This document shows positions 46,373 through 56,310 of a DNA stretch of 64,000 bases, piece after piece (within the stretch, counting starts at the first letter, position 1; each line of letters starts with the position of its first letter). A program made the position numbers and the translations under genes. Below the pieces are notes generated by a model. It had not been told where the DNA came from and did not search any database. It saw only the letters and a program-made list of their open reading frames with translations. This DNA comes from Terriglobus roseus DSM 18391 (lineage in GTDB: Bacteria > Acidobacteriota > Terriglobia > Terriglobales > Acidobacteriaceae), in the NCBI RefSeq assembly GCF_000265425.1, contig NC_018014.1, positions 2,852,001-2,916,000 on the forward strand, in the 5' to 3' direction.

Positions 46373-47689
46373 ATGCTCCCTTCCGAGAGGCCGATGCAAG
46401 AAGCCACATCCGCCGCCCCTGACGAATCCGCCCCCCAGCAGACGCCGCATGAACGCCGGTGGCTCGCCTGGGTACTCGTTGTCCTGGTCTGCGGCATCAT
46501 CACGATCCCTCTGCTTCTGCCTACGATGCCACCCGGCGGGATGCCTCCGGGTGGTATGCCACCGGCCGGTCCTGGAGGCGCCGCGCCCAGGGGGGCCGGC
46601 GATAAGGGCAAGAAGGCTTCAGGATCCCCGAGCAGCGTCATGGCAGCCACGGACAACAGCACCCCGGTCACGACGGCCAAGGTGCAAACGGGCCACATGG
46701 ATATCTTCCTGGATGCCCTCGGTACCGTGACCCCGTTGGCTACGGTAAATGTGTACAGCCAGGTCAGCGGACGCGTCCTGGCGGTGAACTACCGCGAGGG
46801 CCAGATGGTTCACAAGGGACAGGTGCTGGTAGAGATCGATCCGCGCCCGACCGAGGCACAGGCGCAGCAGGCACGGGGTAGCCTGGCGCGAGATCGGGCG
46901 CTCCTGGACCAGGCCCGCGTCAACCTGCAGCGCTACCAGGAAGCATTGAAGGATCACGCAATCGCCGAGCAGACCGTATTCGATCAGTCCGCGACCGTGA
47001 ATCAGTACGAGGGTACGGTCGCCAATGACGAAGGACAGGTGAAGTACTACGAGGTTCAGCTCAGCTATTGCCATATCATCGCGCCGATCTCCGGCAAGAT
47101 TGGTCTGCGGCTGGTTGACTCCGGCAATACCATCTTTTCGGGCAGTTCAACCACCATTGCGACGATCACGCAGCTGAACCCAATCACCGTTGTGTTCTCC
47201 GTTGCGGAAGATCATCTCCCCAAGATCCAGCAGAAGACCGGGCCGAATCATGGAGCCTTGACGGTTGCCCTTTACGACCGTTCCCAGACCAGCCAACTAA
47301 CCACTGGAAAGCTGCTTACCCTCGACAACCAGGTGGATACAAGCACCGGAACCGTGCGGCTGCGTGCCCAGTTCGACAACGCTGCAGCAGCGCTCTATCC
47401 CAACCAATTCGTGAATGCACGGCTTCAGGTGGATACGCTGCAGAACGCCAAGCTGATCCCCACTGGCGCCGTGCAATACAACGGCCAACAAGCATTTGTG
47501 TACGTCGTGAAACAGGACTCCACGGTGGCGCTGCGTAATATCACCGTCCTGAATACTGAAGGAAACCAGAGTGCGATCGACGGCCTGAACCCCGGCGATA
47601 CGGTCATCACTAGTAACTTCGACCGTCTGACGGATGGCGCAAAGGTGGCAGTGGGTTCCAGCCAGTCGGCCATGATGGGGCCTGCGTAA
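46373..47689 (+). CDS. RND efflux periplasmic adaptor (MdtA-like)
   Basis: 438-aa membrane-fusion protein linking two RND pumps to the outer-membrane factor. ATG 46373 has GAGG 6 nt upstream. N-terminal anchor RWLAWVLVVLVCGIITIPLL, then a Pro/Gly/Met-rich linker (PPGGMPPGGMPPAGPGG). Core: MDIFLDALGTVTPLATVNVY, lipoyl half GRVLAVNYREGQMVHKGQVL, coiled-coil hairpin (ALLDQARVNLQRYQEALKDH), second half YCHIIAPISGKIGLRLVDSG, barrel LNPITVVFSVAEDHLPKIQQ. The stop overlaps the next ATG (TAATG). The two distinct pump genes behind it match the MdtABC plan, where a heteromeric pump works with one adaptor. Confidence 0.92.
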   Translation: MLPSERPMQEATSAAPDESAPQQTPHERRWLAWVLVVLVCGIITIPLLLPTMPPGGMPPGGMPPAGPGGAAPRGAGDKGKKASGSPSSVMAATDNSTPVTTAKVQTGHMDIFLDALGTVTPLATVNVYSQVSGRVLAVNYREGQMVHKGQVLVEIDPRPTEAQAQQARGSLARDRALLDQARVNLQRYQEALKDHAIAEQTVFDQSATVNQYEGTVANDEGQVKYYEVQLSYCHIIAPISGKIGLRLVDSGNTIFSGSSTTIATITQLNPITVVFSVAEDHLPKIQQKTGPNHGALTVALYDRSQTSQLTTGKLLTLDNQVDTSTGTVRLRAQFDNAAAALYPNQFVNARLQVDTLQNAKLIPTGAVQYNGQQAFVYVVKQDSTVALRNITVLNTEGNQSAIDGLNPGDTVITSNFDRLTDGAKVAVGSSQSAMMGPA

Positions 47690-50600
47690 TGAATATTTCG
47701 CGGCCCTTCATCACGCGGCCGGTTGCGACGATCCTGCTGATGGTGGCGATCCTGCTCGTCGGCATTGTCGCTTACAGGGACCTGCCAATCTCTGCACTAC
47801 CTGAGGTCAACTACCCGACCATTCAGGTGCAGACGCTGTATCCCGGCGCCAGTCCCGAGGTGATGAGTTCCACAGTCACCGGTCCGTTGGAGAAGCAGTT
47901 CGGCCAGATGCAGGGCCTGTCGCAGATGACCTCCACCTCTTCCGGAGGTGCGTCGGTCATTGTGTTGCAGTTTGATTTGACCGAAGACATCGACGTCGCT
48001 GAACAGGAAGTCCAGGCTGCGATCAATGCCTCAAACTCCTACCTGCCCGCCGACCTTCCTATCCCACCGACTTACAGTAAGACAAACCCCGCAGATGCGC
48101 CTGTGTTGACGCTTGCTCTGACATCGAAGGTGATGCCATTGAGTGAAGTCCAGGACCTTGCGGACACACGTTTGGCACCGAAGATCTCTCAGCTCACCGG
48201 TGTGGGTCTCGTCACGATCCAGGGCGGGCAGAAGCCTGCGGTACGCATCCAGGCAAATCCAACGGCGCTTGCCTCTTATGGTTTGACTCTTGAAGATGTC
48301 CGGACAGCGATTACCGGCACCAGCGTCAACACGGCCAAAGGCACGCTGAACGGACCGCAGCAGGCGTACACCATCGACGCGAACGATCAGCTCACTTCGG
48401 CCGAGCAGTACAAGCAAGTGGTCGTGGCCTATCGCAATGGATCGGCTGTCATGCTGCCGGAGGTCGCGAAGATCACCAATGGCGTTGAGAACAACAAACT
48501 GGCTGCCTGGATGAACACCACGCCAGCGATTATCCTCAGCATCCAGCGGCAATCTGATGCCAACACGATCAAGGTAGTCGACTCGATCAAGGCACTGCTG
48601 CCGCAGTTGCAGGCAAGCCTGCCGGCTTCCATTGAAGTGCATATACTGACCGACCGAACCATAACGGTCCGCGCTTCGGTAGAAGACGTTGAGTTCGAGC
48701 TGCTGCTGACGATCGGGCTGGTGATCGCGGTGATTTACGTCTTCCTGCGATCATGGCGAGCCACCGTGATTCCTGCGGTTGCTGTTCCGCTCTCGTTGGT
48801 CGGTACGTTCGCCGCGATGTATGCGCTGGGCTACAGCCTGAACAATCTAACGTTGATGGCGCTCACGATTTCGACCGGCTTCGTCGTCGATGATGCGATC
48901 GTGATGATCGAGAACATCAGCCGCTACCTGGAAGAGGGACTGGATCCTCTTGAGGCATCCCTCAAAGGCGCTGAAGAGATCGGCTTCACCATCCTGTCGC
49001 TCACGGTTTCACTGATCGCTGTGCTGATTCCGCTGCTGTTCATGGGAGACATCACTGGCCGGCTCTTCCGGGAGTTTGCCGTGACGCTGGCGGTGACAAT
49101 CATCATCTCCGCGGTGGTCTCCCTCACCTTGACACCGATGATGGCGTCGCGGCTGTTGAAGCACACACCTCCTGAAGACGAGACGCGCTTTTACAAATGG
49201 TCAGAGCACCAGTTCGAACGCATCATCGGCTTCTACGGGCGGACACTTCAGTGGGTGCTCGGTCGTCAGGCGGTGGTGCTGGTCATTGCGTTCAGCATGA
49301 TCGTCTGCGCTGGTCTTCTGTACTACTTCATCCCCAAGGGCTTCTTCCCGACGCAGGATACCGGCATCATCCAAGCCATCACCCAGGCACCGGAGGCCAC
49401 GAGCTTCGACGCGATGAGCAAACGGGAACAAACGGTGGCCCGAGAGATTCTGGAAGACCCCGCCGTGGAATCCATCGCATCGTTCATCGGCGTGGATGCC
49501 AGCAACACCACGCCAAATACGGGACGCATGCAGATCAATCTGAAGGCACTGTCCACGCGTGGTGTCTCAGCGACGGAGGTTATCCAGCGACTGCGTCCCA
49601 AGCTGAACCGCATCACCGGCATCACAACCTACCTGCAGCCAGTCCAGGATCTTACCGTTGAGGATCGTGTCAGTCGTACGCAATACCAGTACACGATCGA
49701 AGACTCCGACAGCGCAGAGCTGAAGGCGTGGTCGTCGAAGCTGGTCGCCAGGCTTCGTACCCTGCCTCAACTAGAAGACGTGACCACGGACGAGTTGCCG
49801 AACGGCAATGCAGTCACGGTCGATGTGGACCGCGTCACGGCATCCCGTCTAGGCATCAACCCTCAGAGCCTGGACAACACGCTTTACGATGCCTTCGGCC
49901 AGCGCCAGATCTCAACGCTGTATAGCCAGACGAACCAGTACCACGTGATCCTCGAAGCTGATTCGAAGTTTCAGAGCAGCGTGGAGCGGCTTGGCGATAT
50001 TTACATGCAGGGCACGGGAACTGCGAGTAACTCCAGCAGCGGTGGAGGATCGGGGGGCTACGGCCAGACTGGCACGTCGTCTTCCTCCTCGACCAACTCG
50101 CAATTGACTGCGAGCAGTACAAGCGGTGTAAGCGCCACGACATCCAGCAGCTCGACGCTGGCCACGACTACAGCCAACAGCCAACTCAATACCTCGGCGC
50201 AAAACGGGGCAATCTCAGGATCGACCACCGGCAGTACAGTGCTCCAGACATCGTCGACCACCGGCAGCACGTCTGCACTTAGCACATCCTCTTCCAGTGG
50301 TGGGTCGTCGTCGGCGCAGAGCAGTACCGGGTCAGCCGCTGGTGGTGGTGGCGGCAGTGCAAGCAGCAGCAATTCGAGCGCTCGTTATCCCGTCCCGCTC
50401 GCGGCATTCACCACGATCAAGAAGTCCCTTACACCGCTGACCATCAATCGTCAGTCGCAGTTTCCGGTCATCACGATCTCGTTCAATCTTGCGCCGGGTG
50501 TGCACTTGAGCCAGGCGGTGAATGCCGTGACGAAAGCGACCGCTGCACTCAAGATGCCAACGAATGTACAGACGAAGTTCCAGGGTACAGCAGCCAGTTA

Positions 50601-51174
50601 TGAGACATCGTTGAACAACGAAGGTCTGCTGGTGCTTGCAGCGCTACTCACCGTCTACATCGTCCTCGGTGTTTTGTACGAGAGCTTCATTCACCCACTC
50701 ACTATTCTCTCCACACTGCCGTCAGCAGGCGTAGGCGCGTTGCTGGCGCTCATGCTCTGCCGCATGGACTTGGGCATCGTTGGCATCATCGGCATTGTGC
50801 TGCTGATTGGCATCGTGAAGAAGAACGGCATCATGATGGTCGACTTCGCTCTCAACGCAGAACGCGTCGAAGGCAAGCCGCCCGAAGAAGCGATCTATAA
50901 CGCGAGCTTGCTTCGCTTCCGTCCGATCATGATGACGACCCTTGCTGCCCTCTTCGGTGGATTACCGCTCGCACTTGGTCGCGGTATCGGGGCTGAGCTG
51001 CGCAGGCCTCTTGGCGTAGCGATGGTGGGCGGCTTGCTATTGAGCCAGGTACTGACGCTGTACACGACGCCGGTGATCTACCTCTGGTTCGATCGCATCA
51101 GCCAGAAGTTGCAGCGGAGAAAGAACGATAAGCCGATTGGTCAACAGAACCTGCCACTAGGGGGTCAGGCATGA
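47689..51174 (+). CDS. RND efflux pump subunit (MdtB-like) with Ser/Gly/Thr-rich insert
   Basis: 1161-aa proton-driven pump with 12 helices and two periplasmic loops. Family landmarks: ISRPFITRPVATILLMVAIL, LPEVNYPTIQVQTLYPGASP, proton-relay GFVVDDAIVMIENISRYLEE near residue 400, IPKGFFPTQDTGII, and LLIGIVKKNGIMMVDFALNA with the relay Lys. RND pumps are usually 1020-1060 aa. The excess is a low-complexity block of about 125 residues at about 775-898 (50011-50385), almost all Ser, Thr, Gly, Ala and Asn, in the second periplasmic loop just before ARYPVPLAAFTTIKK. It lies where the docking part meets the porter domain. Its ATG overlaps the adaptor stop and its own stop overlaps the next pump gene (ATGA). 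Confidence 0.92.
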   Translation: MNISRPFITRPVATILLMVAILLVGIVAYRDLPISALPEVNYPTIQVQTLYPGASPEVMSSTVTGPLEKQFGQMQGLSQMTSTSSGGASVIVLQFDLTEDIDVAEQEVQAAINASNSYLPADLPIPPTYSKTNPADAPVLTLALTSKVMPLSEVQDLADTRLAPKISQLTGVGLVTIQGGQKPAVRIQANPTALASYGLTLEDVRTAITGTSVNTAKGTLNGPQQAYTIDANDQLTSAEQYKQVVVAYRNGSAVMLPEVAKITNGVENNKLAAWMNTTPAIILSIQRQSDANTIKVVDSIKALLPQLQASLPASIEVHILTDRTITVRASVEDVEFELLLTIGLVIAVIYVFLRSWRATVIPAVAVPLSLVGTFAAMYALGYSLNNLTLMALTISTGFVVDDAIVMIENISRYLEEGLDPLEASLKGAEEIGFTILSLTVSLIAVLIPLLFMGDITGRLFREFAVTLAVTIIISAVVSLTLTPMMASRLLKHTPPEDETRFYKWSEHQFERIIGFYGRTLQWVLGRQAVVLVIAFSMIVCAGLLYYFIPKGFFPTQDTGIIQAITQAPEATSFDAMSKREQTVAREILEDPAVESIASFIGVDASNTTPNTGRMQINLKALSTRGVSATEVIQRLRPKLNRITGITTYLQPVQDLTVEDRVSRTQYQYTIEDSDSAELKAWSSKLVARLRTLPQLEDVTTDELPNGNAVTVDVDRVTASRLGINPQSLDNTLYDAFGQRQISTLYSQTNQYHVILEADSKFQSSVERLGDIYMQGTGTASNSSSGGGSGGYGQTGTSSSSSTNSQLTASSTSGVSATTSSSSTLATTTANSQLNTSAQNGAISGSTTGSTVLQTSSTTGSTSALSTSSSSGGSSSAQSSTGSAAGGGGGSASSSNSSARYPVPLAAFTTIKKSLTPLTINRQSQFPVITISFNLAPGVHLSQAVNAVTKATAALKMPTNVQTKFQGTAASYETSLNNEGLLVLAALLTVYIVLGVLYESFIHPLTILSTLPSAGVGALLALMLCRMDLGIVGIIGIVLLIGIVKKNGIMMVDFALNAERVEGKPPEEAIYNASLLRFRPIMMTTLAALFGGLPLALGRGIGAELRRPLGVAMVGGLLLSQVLTLYTTPVIYLWFDRISQKLQRRKNDKPIGQQNLPLGGQA

Positions 51175-54100
51175 ACATATCTGCCCCTGCGATTCGCAGA
51201 CCCATCGCTACAATTCTGTTGACGGCTGCGCTGGGCCTGGCTGGAACTCTAGCCTTCAACGTCCTTCCAGTTTCCCCGTTGCCACAGATCGATTCCCCGA
51301 CCATCAGTGTCAGCGCGCAGCTACCGGGCGCCAGCCCCGATGTGATGGCAGCGGCCGTGGCGACACCACTCGAGCGTCAGTTTGGTCATATCGCCGGTGT
51401 CACGGAGATGACCTCGCAGAGCTCGACTGGATCAAGTTCGATCTCGCTGCAGTTTGATCTGAGTAAGAACGTCAACGCCGCGGCACGTGAAGTACAGGCG
51501 GCGATCAGTGCGGCCCGGACCTATCTCCCAACGAACCTGCCTTCCAATCCTGTGTACCGCAAGGTGAACTCCGCGGACGCACCCATCGCCATTCTTGGGA
51601 TTGAGTCCGACACGTATGCCGTAGGCGCGCTCTACGATTCCGCATCTACCATCCTGCAGCAGAAGATTGCGCAGATTAAGGGTGTTGGTCAGATCACCAT
51701 CGGCGGTTCCACACTGCCCGCCGTACGTGTTGAAATCAATCCCCTGCAGCTTGAGCACTATGGCTTGAGCCTGGCGGATGTTGCCACCTTCCTGAAGAAC
51801 CAGAACGCTCACACGCCGACCGGTGCTCTGTCAGACGGGCAGACCATGAGCTACATCACGGTGAACGATCAGCTCTCAAAAGCAGAGGACTATCGCAAGC
51901 TGGTGGTGAGTACGCGCAATGGAGCTGCCGTCCGATTGGAGGACATCGCAGAGGTCGTAGATTCGACCGAGAATCTACACTCCAGCGGCTATGTGAATGG
52001 ACGCAAGTCGGTTGACCTCATCATCTTCAAACAGCCCGGTGCCAACATCATCGAGACAGTGGATCGCATCAACGCACAGCTCCCTGCCCTGCGTTCGGCG
52101 ATCCCGGCCGGGCAGTCGATTACCAAAATCATGGATGCGACCACCACGATCCGTGCTTCGCTGCGTGATACAGAACTGACACTGCTCCTTTCGATCCTGC
52201 TCGTCATCCTGGTGGTCTTCGTGTTCCTCCGCGACTGGAGAGCGACGATCATCCCCGGCATTGCCGTTCCCACTTCGTTGATCGGAACCTTCGGTGCGAT
52301 GTACCTGCTGCACTATTCACTCGACAACCTCAGCCTGATGGCGCTCACCATCTCGACGGGATTCGTCATCGACGATGCCATCGTCGTCATGGAAAACATC
52401 ACGCGTTACGTTGAGGAGGGCGTGCCGCCACTCGAAGCAGCATATAAAGGCGCAAAGGAGATTGGCTTCACGGTCATCTCCATCACGGCTTCCCTGCTGG
52501 CAGTGTTCATTCCAATCCTCATGATGGGTGGCATCATCGGGCGACTCTTCCGTGAGTTCGCCGTGACGCTATCGATCGCCATCTTCATTTCGATGGTCCT
52601 GTCCCTGACGACGACGCCAATGCTTTGCTCGCTGCTGTTGAAGCCCCGCGAGAAGTCAGAGCACGGCCGCTTGTATCGGTTCGTGGAAAGCTGCTTCGAC
52701 TGGCTGCGCGCCATGTATGAACGCAGCCTTCGCTGGGTGATCCGCGACCACGCAGTGCTGGTCCTCGCGGTCTTCCTCTTCACCATCGGGTTGAATGTTG
52801 TGTACCTGATGCGTGTCTCAAAAGGCTTGTTTCCCCAGCAGGACACAGGCTTGTTGATGGGCGCTGTCATGGGTCCACAGGATGCGTCGTTCCAGATGAT
52901 GGATGGCGCCACCAAGAAGTCCGTCGAGATCGTTCGCGCAGATCCTGCAGTCCAGAATGTCATTGGTTTTACGGGCGGCGGCATCAGCGGCACGTCGAAC
53001 AACGCTTTCATGTTCGTTGTCCTCAAGCCACTGGACGAGCGCAAGCTGAGTGCGACTGCTGTCCTGAATCGTCTGCGTCCGAAACTGATGGTAGTCAAAG
53101 AGGCGCAGACCTTCCTGATGGCCGCGCAGGAGATCAACCTTGGCGCGCGACAATCGAACGCACAGTATCAATACACGCTGCAGGCAGACTCCACAAGCGA
53201 CCTGAAGAAATACGTCCCCCTGCTCACACGCGAGATGAAGAAACTGTCCCTCGTTGCCGACGTCAACTCCGATCTACAGAGCGGTGGCCTGGAGGCCTAC
53301 CTGACGTATGACCGTCGCACGGCAGCCCGCCTTGGGATCATGCCTTCGAATATCAACGACGCCCTGAACTACTCCTTTTCGCAGGCGCAGACGTCGACGA
53401 TCTACAAGCCGCTCAATCAGTACCATGTCATCCTCGAAGCCCAGCAGCAGTTCACGCAATCACCCGCGACTCTTCGCAATACGTATGTGCAAACCGCCAG
53501 CGGTTCCGTCCCCCTGAGTGCCATCAGCACTTATAAAACGCTCACCGCCCCGCTGTCCGTGAACCATTCCGGTCTCTATCCGTCGTCGACCATCTCTTTC
53601 AACCTGGCAGGCGGGACATCGATTGAAAAAGCAACCAGCGAGGTGCACGCGCTGGAAACACAGTTGCACATACCGAAGAGCGTGCATGGAGCTTTCTCCG
53701 GCACAGCCCAGCTCTATCAGGCTTCCATCGACTCTGAGCCGATTCTGATCGCCACCGCCATCTTCGCGGTATACATCGTCCTGGGTGTTCTCTATGAGAG
53801 CTTCATTCACCCCATCACCATCCTCACCACGCTCCCATCCGCATCGCTCGGTGCAGTCATCACGCTCGTGCTCTTCCATGCCGAACTGGACGTCATCTCC
53901 CTGATCGGGATCATCCTGCTCATCGGCATTGTGAAGAAGAACGCCATCATGATGATCGACTTTGCGTTGCAGTTGGAACGCGAGCAAAACTTGCCGCCCG
54001 AAGACGCCATCTTCCAAGCCTGCATCCTGCGCTTTCGTCCCATCCTGATGACCACCGCGGCAGCATTCTTCGGAGCAGTTCCACTGGCCTTTGGCAGCGG

Positions 54101-54281
54101 AATCGGCTCGGAGTTTCGCCGGCCACTTGGCCTCACCATTCTCGGTGGTTTGCTTGTGAGCCAGGTCCTCACGCTCTACACCACGCCAGTCGTGTACCTG
54201 ATGTTGGATCGCCTGCGCCATCGCTTTGGTCGCAAGCAATCGAACCATCCTCATGCGATCGCGGCCCAGGGGGCATTATGA
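51171..54281 (+). CDS. RND efflux pump subunit (MdtC-like)
   Basis: 1036-aa pump paralogue of normal length, without the low-complexity insert of its partner. Landmarks: SAPAIRRPIATILLTAALGL, LPQIDSPTISVSAQLPGASP, GFVIDDAIVVMENITRYVEE, VSKGLFPQQDTGLL and LLIGIVKKNAIMMIDFALQL. Start overlaps the MdtB-like stop by 4 bp and its own stop overlaps the outer-membrane factor start by 4 bp, so the operon is tightly coupled. In E. coli the MdtB/MdtC heterotrimer exports bile salts, novobiocin and metals; the substrate here is not known. Confidence 0.93.
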   Translation: MNISAPAIRRPIATILLTAALGLAGTLAFNVLPVSPLPQIDSPTISVSAQLPGASPDVMAAAVATPLERQFGHIAGVTEMTSQSSTGSSSISLQFDLSKNVNAAAREVQAAISAARTYLPTNLPSNPVYRKVNSADAPIAILGIESDTYAVGALYDSASTILQQKIAQIKGVGQITIGGSTLPAVRVEINPLQLEHYGLSLADVATFLKNQNAHTPTGALSDGQTMSYITVNDQLSKAEDYRKLVVSTRNGAAVRLEDIAEVVDSTENLHSSGYVNGRKSVDLIIFKQPGANIIETVDRINAQLPALRSAIPAGQSITKIMDATTTIRASLRDTELTLLLSILLVILVVFVFLRDWRATIIPGIAVPTSLIGTFGAMYLLHYSLDNLSLMALTISTGFVIDDAIVVMENITRYVEEGVPPLEAAYKGAKEIGFTVISITASLLAVFIPILMMGGIIGRLFREFAVTLSIAIFISMVLSLTTTPMLCSLLLKPREKSEHGRLYRFVESCFDWLRAMYERSLRWVIRDHAVLVLAVFLFTIGLNVVYLMRVSKGLFPQQDTGLLMGAVMGPQDASFQMMDGATKKSVEIVRADPAVQNVIGFTGGGISGTSNNAFMFVVLKPLDERKLSATAVLNRLRPKLMVVKEAQTFLMAAQEINLGARQSNAQYQYTLQADSTSDLKKYVPLLTREMKKLSLVADVNSDLQSGGLEAYLTYDRRTAARLGIMPSNINDALNYSFSQAQTSTIYKPLNQYHVILEAQQQFTQSPATLRNTYVQTASGSVPLSAISTYKTLTAPLSVNHSGLYPSSTISFNLAGGTSIEKATSEVHALETQLHIPKSVHGAFSGTAQLYQASIDSEPILIATAIFAVYIVLGVLYESFIHPITILTTLPSASLGAVITLVLFHAELDVISLIGIILLIGIVKKNAIMMIDFALQLEREQNLPPEDAIFQACILRFRPILMTTAAAFFGAVPLAFGSGIGSEFRRPLGLTILGGLLVSQVLTLYTTPVVYLMLDRLRHRFGRKQSNHPHAIAAQGAL

Positions 54282-55817
54282 AACTTGTCACATCTGCTCG
54301 CGCAACGGGCGCAGCGTTAACGCTTTCTCTCTCCCTGCTTGGTGGTTGCCGCGTTGGCCCTAAGTATGTCCGTGCCTCGATGCCTACAGCGCCGCCAGTC
54401 GCATACAAGGAGAACCAGGCCGGCAGCGACGAAGCCCGCAGCAACGGTTGGCGTCAGGCTCATCCAGACGATGCCATGCTGCGCGGAAAGTGGTGGGAGG
54501 TCTTCCAGAACGCAGAGCTAAACGCTCTGGAAGAACACCTCATCATCGACAACCAGAACATCAAGCAATACTTCGAGAACTACATGGCGGCGCGCGCTGT
54601 TGTCCGCAATGCCCATGCCTCTCTCTATCCATCGATCTCGTTTGCACCCAGCACGAACATCCAAGGTCAGGGCAATCAGAGCACCGCGACCGCAACGACG
54701 TCCACCACGGGCACGAGCGGAAGCGGTACGACCGGGACGACGCTTGCGAGCAACAGCAGCCACAGTTACTCACTCCCCTTCAGCGCCTCTTGGGAGCCTG
54801 ATCTCTTCGGGAAGGTTCGTAACACCATTCGCGAGGACGCCAACGCGGCACAGGTAAGTGCGGCAAATCTGGCGAACGAAACACTCAGCGAGCAGGCCAG
54901 TCTGGCTCAGTATTACTTCGAACTGCGCGGCCAGGACGCACTTCAGGAGCTCTACAACAAGACAGTGGATGCCTACCGAGATACTCTGCGTCTCACCCAG
55001 ACGCGATACCGGACCGGCATTGACTCTGACCAGGATGTCGCCCAGGCCGAGACAAACCTTCGCACCGCCGAAGCGAATGCAGCCGCGGTGGCGACAACAC
55101 GTGGCCAGTACGAACACGCCATCGCTCTGCTGATCGGTCAGCCCCCCAGGCAACTTCTCAATCGCCGTCAAACCGTTGGATGCCAAGCCTCCGTTCGTTC
55201 CGGTCGGGATCCCATCCCAACTGCTGGAACGGCGTCCAGACATTGCAGCAGCCGAGCGAACGATGGCTCAGGCGAATGCACTGATCGGCGTCGGCCAGGC
55301 GGCCTACTACCCTGACATCTCTCTGACTGCCAGCGCGGGAACACAAAGCTCAGACATTACGCACCTGCTGAATCTCTCCGCGGGCTTCTGGTCACTGGGC
55401 ACAAGCGCAACCGAGACGATCTTCGACGCGGGAGCGCGCCGCGCTACGGTGCAACAGTACAAGGCACAGTACAACGCAGATGTGGCGGCATACCGGCAGA
55501 CGGTGCTGAACGCCTTCAAGGAGGTCGAAGATTATCTGATCTCAAGCCGGCAACTCGCTGAACAGCAACAACGACAGCAGTTAGCGATCACCTCCGCGCA
55601 GCGATACCAGAAGCTCGCCTTCACCCGTTACACAACGGGCGTCGACACCTACCTTAATGTTCTGACAGCACAGAACAGTGTCTTCAACAGCCAGGAAACG
55701 GAAGTCAACCTCCGTACCAGCCGCATGACCGCGGCTGTCCAGTTGATCGCGGCTCTCGGTGGTGGTTGGAGTGCGACAGATCTGCCATCGGAGAAGGACG
55801 TTACTCGCAAGCCATAG
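54278..55817 (+). pseudogene. Outer-membrane efflux lipoprotein (OprM/NodT-like), frameshifted in a C run
   Basis: Fourth gene of the RND operon and its exit duct. ATG 54278 overlaps the pump stop. Signal and lipobox LSLSLLGGCRVGPKY. First OEP half to EHAIALLIGQPP; a Ser/Thr/Gly-rich stretch sits at about residues 135-160. At 55142-55147 a run of six C (five expected) shifts the frame, giving 345 aa with an unrelated tail. From there the other frame is open: GNFSIAVKPLDAKPPFVPVG, IPSQLLERRPDIAAAERTM, YYPDISLTASAGTQ, FNAFKEVEDYL-type hairpin and LTAQNSVFNSQETEVNLRTS, ending at 55817. Homopolymer location makes a sequencing artefact likely; if real, the pump lacks its own channel and would need another. 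Confidence 0.85.
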
Positions 55818-55959
55818 AAGGCACCTCACCCTGAAGGGCTCTGCCAGGTCGAACTCCTAAAAGGCCAGGTCCGCAAGAAACTGGCCGCTGCCTGCACCGC
55901 ACTCCCGTTGCGCGGAAGGCCGTTTCGTACGCCAAACGTAGAACGCTAGCTCTTGGCGT

Positions 55960-56181
55960 TCAACCTTCGGTTGCGACGGGAATTGTTTTCGGGCGTGCGT
56001 GGAACTCAACCACTTCCTTCACGTCCAAACAGAGAGCAAAACCTGCGTAGAGAAAGCCGTAGGCGGTACCTCCGATGAGAAAGCTGACCAGCAGCGATGG
56101 GAGCCATGCCGACATGGAAAGGATTGGTTCTTTCATCGTCGTATTGACCGAATGGATCAGTCTGGGTATTGGATTTCTCAT
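55960..56181 (-). CDS. Small membrane protein of unknown function
   Basis: 73 aa from ATG 56181 (MRNPIPRLIHSVNTTM) or 58 aa from ATG 56136 (MKEPILSMSAW). One strong hydrophobic segment (AWLPSLLVSFLIGGTAYGFL then YAGFALCL) that could cross the membrane once or form a hairpin, followed by a charged tail (DVKEVVEFHARPKTIPVATE). I recognise no family. Support comes mainly from the 30-bp triple repeat at 56242-56271, oriented toward it and 61 bp ahead of ATG 56181, as ahead of the RND operon. Confidence 0.45.
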   Translation of the reverse strand: MRNPIPRLIHSVNTTMKEPILSMSAWLPSLLVSFLIGGTAYGFLYAGFALCLDVKEVVEFHARPKTIPVATEG

Positions 56182-56241
56182 GGACTCCCGATTCGACCCT
56201 CGTTGTTTATAGACGGCTTTCACCGAAGGCCGTTCCGTCAT

Positions 56242-56271
56242 GAGTGGTCACTGACCGTAACGATTTGTCAC
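56242..56271 (-). promoter_or_regulatory. Triple 10-bp direct repeat, second copy of the predicted operator
   Basis: Read on the minus strand: GTGACAAATC (56271-56262), GTTACGGTCA (56261-56252) and GTGACCACTC (56251-56242). Same order, orientation and 10-bp phase as 46295-46324. It lies between the small membrane protein (minus) and the orphan response regulator (plus) and so could also affect the latter. Confidence 0.7.
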
Positions 56272-56310
56272 AACCAGATCAGCATGACTTGAGGTACCGT
56301 TCGCGGAGTT

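Noticed and set aside
50011-50385. CRISPR-like or satellite repeat
   Set aside because: Repetitive look comes from Ser/Thr/Gly codons in an open pump gene; no regular repeat unit.
53460-54254. 264-codon minus-strand frame
   Set aside because: Shadow of the MdtC-like gene; composition typical of an antisense frame.
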